Assembly (NCBI GenBank): GCA_015039365.1
Contig: WION01000176.1
Location: 46,421 to 110,420 of the forward strand
Origin: Amanita rubescens
Lineage: Eukaryota > Basidiomycota > Agaricomycetes > Agaricales > Amanitaceae
Length of the DNA: 64,000 nt
Direction of reading: 5' to 3'
The translations under genes and the position numbers were made by a program. Within the stretch, counting starts at the first letter, position 1; the number at the start of each line of letters is the position of its first letter. Shown in pieces: positions 32,601 through 44,394 of the stretch. A model generated the notes under the pieces. It searched no databases and was not told the DNA's origin. It saw only the letters and a list, made by a program, of their open reading frames with translations.

Positions 32601-33195
32601 GTACCTCAAGAATGATGCAGGGAAGCCCGGCGATCCTCTGAAATGGTGGAGAGAGCACCGTGACACATATCCGAGGCTCGCGGCCATGGCATCTGATTAT
32701 CTATCCGTACCATGTATGTCTTTCTTCAATTCCTTGCTGTTTCTTGCTTATCTGATGCATCTTAAGCCACAACAGTTGATGTAGAGCGCGTCTTTTCACG
32801 TGGCCGTGTCATTCTGTCATATTTGCGGAACCGTCTGAGTGTCCAGACGGTTCGTGCTCTCATTTGTGTTGATGAGTGGATCAAGGCCGGGATTATCAAA
32901 GAAAAACAAATACATGATGCTATAAAGGGCTTAAAACAAGTAGAGGAAGAGGAAGAAGTCAATGTAGACGACGGATGGGATGATATAGCGTAATATAGTT
33001 ATTGTCCGCACAAATATTAAACCCCTGGGTGTAAACCCGGGGGTATTTATTAACCCTTATACCCTTATGTACCCTTTGTGTACCCCCGGGTTATTGAGGG
33101 TAAACCCTCATACCCTTGTATGAGGGTAAGGGTAAAGGAGGGTAGGGGTAGGGGTCTGGCCTCGAAAACCCGAGGGTTACCCCTACTGATCTCTA
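29657..33195 (+). mobile_element. Autonomous hAT transposon, copy 1, target duplication GCAACAAC
   Basis: The terminal inverted repeat is TAGAGATCAGTA[A/G]GGGTA, 18 bp with one mismatch. An exact 8-bp duplication GCAACAAC flanks it at 29649-29656 and 33196-33203. Both 200-bp subterminal regions are full of GGGTAA/GGGTTA/CCCTAA-like words, as expected for transposase-binding repeats. It encodes one intact spliced transposase. Unlike its surroundings it is rich in CpG, so it looks like the youngest layer. It inserted next to or within element C. Confidence 0.93.
29851..32993 (+). CDS. hAT transposase, intact, 8 exons (copy 1)
   Basis: This is a cut-and-paste DNA transposase acting in the nucleus on the TAGAGATC ends. 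Exons: 29851-30783, 30851-31057, 31115-31552, 31652-31921, 31972-32188, 32242-32390, 32452-32713 and 32776-32993. They join in frame to 897 aa ending in TAA. N-terminus: basic and acidic low complexity, then a BED-like zinc finger (CAAKEC...HASKC, about residues 152-191). The RNase H-like catalytic residues appear to be D322 (FGTDCWTSPN), D387 (LTCDNASNND) and E829 (DVERVFSRGR). The helical insertion includes RTRWNSTYHMLEF. The C-terminal dimerisation region is DPLKWW...YPRLAAMASDYLS, then LSVQTVRALICVDEW. A TATA-like ATATATAG lies at 29791. I see no frameshift or stop. Confidence 0.93.
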
Positions 33196-33642
33196 GCAAC
33201 AACCAATGACCACCAATTGCCCATGACAAGTTCAAGAGTTGTCAGATCATGAATAAATGTGAGAGGGTTAGAGGTTGTGAGGAATTTGAGATATGTGTTT
33301 CAAGGGGAGGAAGGGGGGCTGAGATGAGTGCTTGCCAGTAATTTGGTGATAGTAATACATGGTGGTGATGGTTAAGTCATTAGTAGCATATTGGTGACAG
33401 TCAGTCCATTATGATGATCATGTCAGTCTCTGCTTAAAGTTAGTAGTAAGCTCCCATGCGATTGTTGATATAGACTAGTACTAACACTAATACAATAGGA
33501 TACTGAGTCTTAATATTGAGACACCCATTGAACACAATGCTGATGGGATAACATTGTTTAGGCAAGACCTAGTGATAGAACACTAAGTTGAACTTGGGGT
33601 TCAACTTCTACTGAATACTAGTATAGGCCTTTAACACATATG
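33196..33642. other. 447-bp spacer between the two composite copies
   Basis: It begins with the right-hand GCAACAAC duplication of hAT copy 1. It then holds CpG-poor DNA resembling the interior of element A (for example ATCATGAATAAATGTGAGAG against GTCATGAATAGATGTGAGAAG). It is probably the continuation of the element that hAT entered. No gene. Confidence 0.6.
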
Positions 33643-35991
33643 CAGTACTTTACCCTCCCCCACGCTTCCTGGCAGGATCCTGGCTGACTCCATGGAATCC
33701 ACACGGAATCCACATGGATTCCACATGGATTCCTTGCAAAAAGGAAATTTCTGTGGAAATTCTACCAGGATTCCATGGAGTCCATGTGGATTCCATGCTC
33801 AGTCCAGGCACATTCCTGGCAACAGGCAAAACCTGATTTACACCTGAATTCCTGGTAGGCTGTCTGGAATCCATGTGGACTCTGTGGATTCCATGTAGCA
33901 ATATATGCATTAAAAAATATGGAAAAAATTCCAAAAAATATAGAAAATTCATAAGATCAAACCTATATAAAATTTATTATCTTAGGACATGCATAGAGTC
34001 CAAATACCAAGATAGTCCTTGGATCAGTATCAGCTAACCATACAAAAGCCACAGACTATTGCTATATGACATTTTGTCATCTATGACTAGCAGTTGGAGT
34101 GTGGCAGTGGTTGCTGATGACCTGACATAACATTGCAGAGCCTCAGAGGTCATGAATAGATGTGAGAAGGTTGTCATGAGGGTTCTGTAATCATGTGGGG
34201 GGCTTTGAAATTTGGAGATGACTATCTGGAGATACATTGCTGAGCAGTTGTTAGCAGAATATTGACAGCTAGTGATCAATGGTGGCTGACATGCCAGCAA
34301 TTCAAGTTATCAATATGGTCTACCTCATTACCATCACAAGGAACCACTTGCAATCACCTGCCACCTCCCTCTCAAACCTACCAGCTTATGCATACCTCCA
34401 GCAACCACATCTGTTAGCTGAAAAGGCTGGGCATCTAAGCAGACTTTAAGGATCTCAGTTATCAGTAGTACAGAAGTGACCTACTGGATGACCATCAGCT
34501 AACACAGCAAAAGTCTGATTGCATCTGATTCTGTCTGACACACTGATTGTCTGACTGTGTCTGACTGCCTGACCATCTAAGAGACACTGATGGATGCTGA
34601 TACACTAATTGTCTGACTATCTGACTATCTGAGAGACACTGTTGCATAAGTTGTCTGATTGTCTGACTATCTAAGAGGCACTGTCAGCTGCTGATACACT
34701 TATTGTCTGACTGTCTGACTGTCTAAGGGGCACTATTGCAAACTTGAGGTGTTCTTTCAATATATGTATCCATACTAGTTTTACATAGCCTAGTCTGTCT
34801 CATTGTATCACTTGTTGACTAAACCATTGATTTGCCAGATGGTTCTAGTGTGGAAGCTTAGTAGGTACAGCATTTTGCAAACACACCTGTCAAATGAGGG
34901 AAACAACTATGGAGTACTAAGGCTAGGTCCTGATTGTGTTGCAGAAATAAATACAGTAAAGTTGTGTACACCCCACTACATTATACATATCAGATTGCTG
35001 ACCACAGGTACATATGTGACAATGCATGTGTCAGCAAAGTAATCAAGGTAGAGTAAGCAAGGATTGAGGCATGATGAATGAGGAGGCTTGTCTGCTAAGC
35101 ATGATTGTGTAATGTGGGAGTCCATTACTATAACAGCCACCATTCCCACCAAAACAGTAGTTTGAAAATATCTTGTGTTTGGTTGTGTTTTGCACTGCAA
35201 TTCTTGAAGAGATGTGATCACATAATTTTTGACAATTTTTTGGATTTTTTCAATTTTCTGTCACATCTGAAAAAGTGTTTTGCAAATATCTCATGTTTGA
35301 CTTTGTTTGGCACTGTCATTCTTGTATATTCTGAATCACACAATCTAGGTGCATCTTTTTTGTCACAGTCACATGTCACACACCTCATGTTGTCACAAAT
35401 TCTATAAAAGGAAATCATATTATCTTATCTGTGATCTTATCTTATCTACATCATCATACGCTATTTAAGCTTACCTAAGCTTACCTATGAGATCATACAT
35501 ATATCTAATCACTATCTATCTATCCAATCTTATCACTCCCCTCCCCCCCTGTCCTTGAGGAAGGGGGGGGAAGCTGGGGGATATGTGGTACATGCCCTCT
35601 CCTTATATACCTGTGGGCTGGCGCACAGACCAAGTGGCCTGTCACATGACCATGGGAATCAGGAGTCCATGTGGACTCCTGAGGACTCCTTGTGCTGAAA
35701 GTCCTTGTATGTCAGCATTATGCAAACCAGGCAGAAATGTACCTGGAATCCACAGAGTCCATGGAGTCCATGTGGATTCCTTGTCACTCCTGTTCCAGGC
35801 AAATTCCTGAGATTCCGTGGAATATGCATGGATTCCACATGGATTCCACACGGATTCCATGCACTTTTTTTAGTGTGTTCTGGGCCATTTGGACCATCTT
35901 GAAATTGCAAGGAATCCACGTGGATTCCATGGAACTTCCGCATGGAATGCAAGGAATCCATAAGGAATGAGTGGGGGAGGGTAAAGACCTC
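33643..35991. mobile_element. Element A, copy 2
   Basis: Same as 22444-24792. The right-hand GTGCATTG remains at 35992-35999, but the left flank is now CACATATG. Confidence 0.85.
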
Positions 35992-37211
35992 GTGCATTGG
36001 GACAAGATCACCTGTTAAGCAGGCAAAATTTGCCTAATTAGCAGTGGACACCAATTGAGTGTCCAGAGCTAATTAGCAGGGTTTATGTCACCTGATAAGC
36101 CCATCAAAGTGAGCTAATTGGCTTGGGACACATTTGCAGTGTCCCAAGCCAATTAGCTCTAATTTGGGGGCATCCCTACTAATGAATAAATGTATAATAA
36201 AAAATTAAATGACTTAGCCAAATTTTCATAAAAATGCCTTTTTTGGCAAGTGAGTAAATTCCCACCCATGTTTGGTGCTATTTGGTCATGTGAATTGGAA
36301 AATGATATGGGTATCATCAGATAGCATTTTTTCAGGAGATCAAGGGGATGTTCCCACAGTTGTTTGGCCATGTTTTTTATGGGAAAATGATATGGGTATC
36401 ATCAGATAGCATTTTTTTGTTACAAGGGGATGTTCCCACAGTTGTTTGGCCATGTTTTATGGGAAAGATGACATGGGTATCATCAGACAACATTTTTTTC
36501 ACAGATTTTGACAAGAGGGTTATTCCCACTGTTGTTTGGTAGTGTTTTGGATAGGAAAATGATATGGGTATCATCAGGCAGCATTTTTTTACAGATTTTG
36601 ACAAGAGGGTTGTGACAGACAAGCATGTGATCCCATACAGTGTGGGGGTGTATGAGATGAGAGCAGGTGACATGCCTATGTTAAAAATGCAAAGGTCATG
36701 TTGCACTCAGCATAGTTTGAGGGATATTGTTTACCTAATATGTAAGTTTCTCTGATCCCACACCCCATGGTTTGTCTTATCAACCACCTGCTATCCAGCC
36801 CTTGTACAAAGTCACAAGACTTTTTGGCAACCTTTCAATTTTCTCTCCCTCATATCTGAAGAAGTATTTGCAAATATCTTCGGTTTGGCTCTGTTTTGGA
36901 ACATAATTCTTGCACCATCTTGATCACATGATTTTTCAGGATTTTTCAAGATTTTTTGGCAGCCTTTCAAATTTTCAACACAAAGTGTTTAAAACAGTAT
37001 TTTGCAAATATCTTGTGTTTGGCCCTGTTTGGGAATGTAATTCTTGCACCACCATGATCACATGATTTTTCTGGATTTTTCTGGATTTTTCAAGATTTTT
37101 TTGGCAGCCTTCAATTTTTCAACACGAAGCGTTTAGAATTAGATCTGGAACTTAGGAATGATCTGTCAATTCAGTACTTTACACTCCCCCCCCCTTCCCT
37201 GTGGATTCCAC

Positions 37212-40001
37212 GAGGTCTTTACTGTCCCCCCCCTATTCCGATCGGAGTCCGATCGGAGTCCGAGGAGTCCTATAGGAGTCACATCGGAATTTATTACAAA
37301 TAAGATTACATTAACATTACAAATTTTTTAACACTACATTTTTCAATCGGACTGGTATCGGATGAATAGGAAGCCTTCCGACGGACTCGAATAGGACATA
37401 GGACTCTAATAGGACTATTCCTATAGGACTCCGACAATTCTGCGCTTTTTAATGTAGTCTTTGTAGTCTCATTTGTAATACTACCATTTGCCAAGAGTAC
37501 TGTGTGACCGTGGGAAAATTTGGAAAAAAAAATGTGAAAAATGCAGAAAAATCATGTAATCAGATTAGTGTGTAAATGAACATGCCAAACAATGCCAAAC
37601 TCAAGTTATTTGCAAAATACTGTTTTAAACGCTTCATGTTAAAAAATTGAATGGCTGCCAAAAATCTTGAAAAATCTGGAAAAATCATGCGATCAGATTA
37701 GTGTGGAAATTAACATGCCAAACAATGCCAAACTCAAGATATTTGCAAAATACTGTTTTAAACACTTCATGTTGAAAAATTGAAAGGCTGCTAAAAATCT
37801 TGAAAAATCTGGAAAAATCATGTGATCAAGATGGTGCAAGAATCATGCTCTAGAACAGAGCCAAACCCAAGATATTTGTAATTTATTCTTCAGATATAAT
37901 GGAGAGAAAATTGATAGGTTGCCAAAACATCTTGTGACTTTGTACAAGGGCCCCTGGTTATGTTGATAAGACAATTGAACCACTGGGGGTGTGGGGTCAG
38001 AGAAACTTCAAACATATTAGGTAAAACAATAGAATATCATAGTCTTAGGTTTGAGGCAATTCTGGAACAGAGCATGGACAACCGTAAAGTTATAGTACTA
38101 GTAAAGGTGAGACTGACTGATATTGGCCTACATCAGGAAATTGGGGAAAAATCTGATTGCATCTGACACTGCTGGAACACTGGCTGTCTGATTGTCTGAT
38201 TGTCTAACCAGCACTGGAACACTAATTGTCTGACAGCCTGATTGTCTGACATCATCTGACAACGTCTGACAAGTGCCAGATGAGGTGTCAGATGTTGTCA
38301 GACAATGTCAGACAATCAGGCTGTCAGACAATTAGTGTTCCAGTGCTGGTTAGACAATCAGACAATTGGACAGCCAGTGTTCCAGCAGTGTCAGATGCAA
38401 TCAGATGAGGTCAGATTTTTCCCCAATTTGCTGATGTAGGCACTGTACTTAACTTCAAATTACTAATAGTACCTGTGATTGGAGGTAGCTGATAATGATC
38501 CATAGTAGGGCACTCAGTGTGGCAGGTCACAGGTGCCAGATGTCACTGCCACTGTGATTGGAACTTGAAGTTGATACTAGCCTATTACATGTCACTGAGC
38601 CACCATTCTGTTACTAATAGTATTGACTCCCACATTATGCATGCCTGATTAGTTTTGGAAGTGACAGACCCACTTATGTATCTCTACTTACTCATCATCA
38701 AATTATCTATCATTGTCCACACTCTGTTCAATTTCTATCATCACTGTTCTCTTAGTATTTGAGTTAACCATTGCTGAGTTAACTTTGCCACCGTATGCTT
38801 CTAGTGTGGAAGCTTAGTACATCAGCTAACACAGCAAAAGTCTGATCACAGACTTGTCTGATGTTATCTGATGCTTAAGTGTCTCTCACTGCTCAGATGG
38901 TTAGATAGTCTGAAGACAAGTCAGACAACTTATGAAACACTGTCTGTCAGACAGTCAGATAATCTGTGTGTCAGCATCTGTCAGTGCCTATTAGATAGTC
39001 AGACAACCAGACAATTAGTGTGTTAGCATCTGTCAGTGCCTGTCAGATAGTCAGACAGTCAGACAATTATTAATATGCTTCTAACAACCACAGCTCACTG
39101 TGCCATACCATCCGACCAAATAACCAAGAACTCATCTCCACCTGCTTTCACCCCTTGACTTCAATACATACATAATCACAAATCCCTCATATTTACATAC
39201 CTATGACAAATTGACAATCATAGGTGATTGGTGGTGAGTCATTGGTTGTTGCTGGCAACAAACATGTGGGATTGTGGAACTAAAACTAGATCATCACTTC
39301 AACTGGCACTCTGCACTGCACCTCCAGCAGCCACTGCCATGTGCATGTTGCCAATGTCCTTGACCTCAGCAGCTACTCACCACTCAAGTCACATTACTGA
39401 AACTGACTTTCACCACTGCCAGCCCTTTCTAACTGATCACACATACTACATTGACTCATCATCACCAGCCAGACACACCCAAATTGTGTTGGGTTCAACT
39501 ATGGCTTTGCAGGTGGTCACATGGAGTGGTGATACATTCCTTTACATTTACCTAGAATTTGGCTCAGATTTGTGTCCTAATTCTTGCATGACCTTGTGTG
39601 CATTTTTCAAGATCACACTTGCATCTGAAAAGTATTTTGCAAATATGTCAAGTTTGCCATTGTTTGGTTTTATAATTCTTATATAACCTGGATCACATGG
39701 ATTTTCCGCATTTTTTCAGTATTTTTTTGAATTTATTCTGCAAGTTAAAGATACCTAATATAAATAAACATAAATAAACAATACCAAACATGGTTCCCTA
39801 TTTTTAAGGATTTTGGATTTCTTTTGCAAGTTAAGATGCCTAATATAAACAAACATAAACAAACAAAGCCAAACATGTTTCCTACCATTTTACCTTTTTT
39901 TACATTTTATCAGAAAGTGATCAGAGTCCTATAGGAGTCCTATAGGAGTCCTAGGAGTCTGTCGGAGTCTAATCGGACTGGGGGGGGAGTGTAAAGTACT
40001 G
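37212..40001. mobile_element. Element B, copy 2, nested in element C (left end 37172)
   Basis: Same as 26013-28802, including the GGATTCCAC repeats on both sides and the 316-bp foldback at 38126-38441. Confidence 0.75.
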
Positions 40002-40855
40002 GGATTCCACACATATTCCACACACATTCCACATGATTTCAACAAATGTTAACATATGTTACATATGTAATCCTACATGGAATCTGTGTGGAATCTGCAT
40101 GGAATCTATGTGGAATCCGAGTCTGCATGGAATCTATGTAGAATGCATGTATATATATGGAATTGACTACTCTTTCATTTCTGATAAATGTGGTTGATTG
40201 TTTGGCATTGTTTGGCACTGTTTGCACATGGAATAAAAAAATACTTGAAAATACCAAAAAATCATGCCATCAAGGTTATTTGGTGTTATTTGGCATTGTT
40301 ATACTTGAGATAAAATCTCTAAAAAATACTTAAAAAATGCAGAAAAATCATGTGATCCTGGCCATACAAGAATTATGAGTCCAAATGAGGTCAAACTTGA
40401 TCTATTTGTCAAATACATTTTCAGATGTGAGTGTAAGAAATTTGAAAAGTCTGCAAAAAATCTCACACAATGTGCAAAAATCATGTGATCAAGGTCATGC
40501 AAGAGTTGACACCAAAGTAAGCCAAACCATAGGTAAATGCAAACAAAAAAAAACTTTGTCTCTTGGTATCACTATTCCATGTGTGACCACCTGCAAAGCC
40601 ACAACTCACACAATTTCAGAGGCATCCAGTAGTGTGGTTTTGTCAGTTTTAGGAATTTGGGATTACTGGTGATGATGAATGGCTGCTGGTAGTGGAAGCA
40701 AGTAGTTGCAACCACAAGTTGTGCAATATGACTTTAATGTGCAATGATGAGTAGTTGCTGAGGTCAGTCACTCCTGTGAATGTAGCCAGGGCTATCAAAT
40801 CTCATGCTCATCATGGGCAGTGGGCTGCTATTAGCTGTTGGTTGCCAGCAACAAC

Positions 40856-43800
40856 TAGAGATCAGTAAGGGTACAGGAAACCCTAGGGTTTTTCCAAGGG
40901 TTTTGCAGAGGGTGAGGGTGAGGGTTGGCCCTTGCCAACCCTTCATAACCCCTCCCTATAGGTGGTCACCCTTCTTACCCCTGGGAGAAATATATAGTGT
41001 ACTTCCATAACAATAAAATACACGAAAATTTTACACATATTCATCTGCCATGGACACAACCAAGGAGGGCCGCAAGCGCAAGGCCACCTCAAGGTTCGAA
41101 CAGAGCACTGAAGCCTTCACCAAGAGGTTGAAGGATGCCCAGACCGAGCGTCAACAAGCGCAGTCAACATCCGAGACATTAACTTCTGAGATGTCTACAC
41201 CTGTGACGCGGCCTGGGACCCCAACCGATGCCAACGATAACAGTGATGAAGATGATAACTACGATTTAGAGGTTCTGGATGGCCCTCCCAACACCTCTAA
41301 TCCAGATCAAGCAACCGATAACGGGGGTAACAGCAAGAAAGTACTCGTAGACTCTCAGGAAACTCTCGGTGAGCCTACCATCACTCCCTGCAAATGGAAA
41401 TTGATCAGTAACTCCAAAGACGAGCTGTATAAAACATATAGATCACCTGTCTACGTATTCTACCTGCCCCCCGTGTTCAAAGTTGAAGACGACAAGCGGC
41501 TCCAAGTCTTCCGATGCGCAGCCAAGGAGTGCATCACTACAGGAGGCCACATCGTCAAAAGAAACATGCGCACTTCCGATAAATCATCAACTTCCAATCT
41601 CATTGCTCATGCGAGCAAATGCTTTGGTGAAGACGCTATCTCTTCTGCAATGAAGGTGAAGGACTTGAGGGTGGCACGCAGCGTGATGAAGGACAAGCTT
41701 AACCTGCGACGTAGCGGTTCAATTACGGCCGCATTTGAACGTGTAGCTCAAGGAAAGGTTACGTACTCCACGAGGCAAGCAAGTAATCATGAAGTGCGCG
41801 CCAATCACGTCCGCTGGATGTGCGAGAGTAAACGGCCCTTCGAGTTAGTCAAGGATCCTGGGTACCACCTGAATATGAAAACCGGGCGGCCGCAGCAGTA
41901 CATACCGGCACCGACGACGGTTGCCCAGGATGTACGACAGGTGTTCTTGGCTGGCCGGAAACTGATAGCTGCAAACCTACAGGTGCATTGTGTTCAGAAT
42001 CACGTTCAGACATCATATTTAACCCTCATAAAAAAAATGCACCCATTAGACACACGAAGGGAAGTTGCACTTCGGAACGGATTGTTGGACATCTCCCAAT
42101 CGGCGAGCATACATGGCGGTGACCGTCCAATATACAAGCAAAGGGGTCATGAACTCATGGCTGCTGGATATTGTCGAGGTCGCCCGGAGGCATACTGGTG
42201 CAGAGCTCGCGGCCCAGTTTGCAAAGGTTCTAGATACATTCGGGATTAGCGATAAGGTAAGCGGCTCAGAGTGCAGACGATTGGAACTGTAACTCACTGT
42301 TTTTTCGTGTCAGATATTGTCTCTGACATGCGACAATGCTAGTAATAATGATGTACTGGTGGACGATTTGGCTGATAAAGTGGCATCATTTGGTGGTGAT
42401 GCCACACGGGTCCGTTGCTTCGCACATGTGATCAATCTGGTCGTAAAGAGTGTTCTTGCGCAGTTTGATGTTCCCGTCAAAGAACTTGAAGGTATGGGAG
42501 CAGCTGGATCCGAAGCCACGTCAGCAGATGGGAATGATAATGATTCCGATGCGCGCGCACAGCTTACCCAGCTTCGTCGACTCGCCGAGGGGCTTGCTGA
42601 AGAGATGCAAATCGAAATCGAGGAGGAGCCACTTGAAGACCGTCAGCAAGATGACAATGACGGCTGGATTGATGAGCGGAGGGGTATGACTGAGAGAGAT
42701 CTGCATTTGTTGGCGCAGGATGTCATGCCTGCGAGACGTATGTTAGTAAAGGTGTGTAGGTGTTTGTGTGTCCACGTGGGTCCACCGTGGCGCGCACAGC
42801 CTTATCTTGGGCTAAGGGTATCTAATCCAGGCTTACGCTACTTCCTGCAGCTCCGTAAGACAGCCTATGCGCTCAAGAACTCACCGACCGTATCTATGCC
42901 TCGATGGCGAGAACTTTGCAAGGTGCATCAACTGAAAGAGAAAAATATGCCCACGGACGTTCGCACACGCTGGAACTCGACTTACCATATGCTCGAGTTC
43001 GCTATTACTTATCGGGTTGTCATTGACAGTCTCACAGGCGAACGTGGATTGGGACTACGGGATTACGAGCTGGACCTAGGGGAATGGATGCTAGCCAAGC
43101 AACTGCGCGACATCCTCGAAGTAAGTGTAACAACCAACCCCGTTCCTCTTTGACCACCCTCGCCACACAGATATTCAACGACGCCACCGAATTTTTTTCA
43201 AGATCTAAGGTGGCGAACCTCACTACGGTCATCCCAGCCATGGATCGTCTAGACCAACATCTTGCGACATCAATGGTCTCACAACAATACTCGCTGGCTA
43301 TCCGTGCTGCTATGCGCATCGGAAAGAAAACACTTAACCGATACTACTCCAAGACCGATCACTCGGAAATGTATCGCATCGCGATGGGTATGTATATGAA
43401 TCATATAGTCATAACTCGTACTGACCAAAATCTCGACCAGTTTTGGATCCACGGCTGAAACTCTCGTACTTTCAGTCGCTCCAGTGGGAGACGGAATGGA
43501 TTGACGAGGCGCGCAGGCTAGTGACAGCAGGATTGTCAAAGTACTTGGATCCGCTGGCGTCGGTCATCTCCGACGAAAACGAGTTTATGGTATGTACAGC
43601 ATGACTGTTTTAGTAATCTGCTGTTCGCTTAACTACAACATCTATTCTAGATCGACAATCCACAGCTTCGCATGGAGGAAACACGTAAGACAACCAACAT
43701 GTTCGACGATTTACTCAGTGGGCCCAGTCCGGTATCTGGCTCGTCCAGGACTAGATTGCCTGCCGACGAGCTGGCCTTGTATCTTAGCAGTGGTGTCGAG

Positions 43801-44394
43801 TACCTCAAGAATGATGCAGGGAAGCCCGGCGATCCTCTGAAATGGTGGAGAGAGCACCGTGACACATATCCGAGGCTCGCGGCCATGGCATCTGATTATC
43901 TATCCGTACCATGTATGTCTTTCTTCAATTCCTTGCTGTTTCTTGCTTATCTGATGCATCTTAAGCCACAACAGTTGATGTAGAGCGCGTCTTTTCATGT
44001 GGCCGTGTCATTCTGTCATATTTGCGGAACCGTCTGAGTGTCCAGACGGTTCGTGCTCTCATTTGTGTTGATGAGTGGATCAAGGCCGGGATTATCAAAG
44101 AAAAACAAATACATGATGCTATAAAGGGCTTAAAACAAGTAGAGGAAGAGGAAGAAGTCAATGTAGACGACGGATGGGATGATATAGCGTAATATAGTTA
44201 TTGTCCGCACAAATATTAAACCCCTGGGTGTAAACCCGGGGGTATTTATTAACCCTTATACCCTTATGTACCCTTTGTGTACCCCCGGGTTATTGAGGGT
44301 AAACCCTCATACCCTTGTATGAGGGTAAGGGTAAAGGAGGGTAGGGGTAGGGGTCTGGCCTCGAAAACCCGAGGGTTACCCCTACTGATCTCTA
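40856..44394 (+). mobile_element. hAT transposon, copy 2, right target duplication missing
   Basis: Same as 29657-33195, with GCAACAAC only on the left (40848-40855). The base after its right terminus (44395) begins different, CTCGGA-rich DNA. Confidence 0.92.
41050..44192 (+). CDS. hAT transposase, copy 2, with missense changes
   Basis: Same eight-exon structure and length (897 aa) as the gene at 29851-32993, and still open. I see four differences. An intron change C to T is at 42038. C408G (T to G) is at 42395. P658L (CCG to CTG) is at 43295. R834C (CGT to TGT) is at 43998. R834 lies five residues after the presumed catalytic Glu in the conserved ERVFSRGR block, so this copy may be weakened. 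Three of the four are CpG transitions. The copies are otherwise identical over every stretch I compared, so duplication was recent. Confidence 0.9.

Larger units (their letters stand above)
22444..33195. repeat. 10,752-bp composite unit, copy 1
   Basis: Identical or nearly so to 33643-44394 at a constant offset of 11,199 bp. It starts at the left terminus of element A and ends at the right terminus of the hAT element. Both elements keep their target duplications on both sides here, so this copy is in its native context. It contains element A, hairpins, element C with nested element B, and the autonomous hAT. Confidence 0.92.
33643..44394. repeat. 10,752-bp composite unit, copy 2
   Basis: Repeats 22444-33195. 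Homology begins at the left terminus of element A (two further bases, TG, match by chance or as microhomology). It stops exactly at the last base of the hAT element. The left duplication of A (GTGCATTG) and the right duplication of hAT (GCAACAAC) are both missing, while the internal ones (35992-35999, 40848-40855) are present. So this copy is derived. I find no target duplication around the whole unit. Confidence 0.92.

Noticed and set aside
33643..44394. The second 10.75-kb copy as a plain assembly duplication
   Set aside because: Not fully excluded, but the copies differ at four sites, have different flanks on both sides, and the junctions fall on transposon ends, which an assembler would not choose. 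Long reads are still needed.
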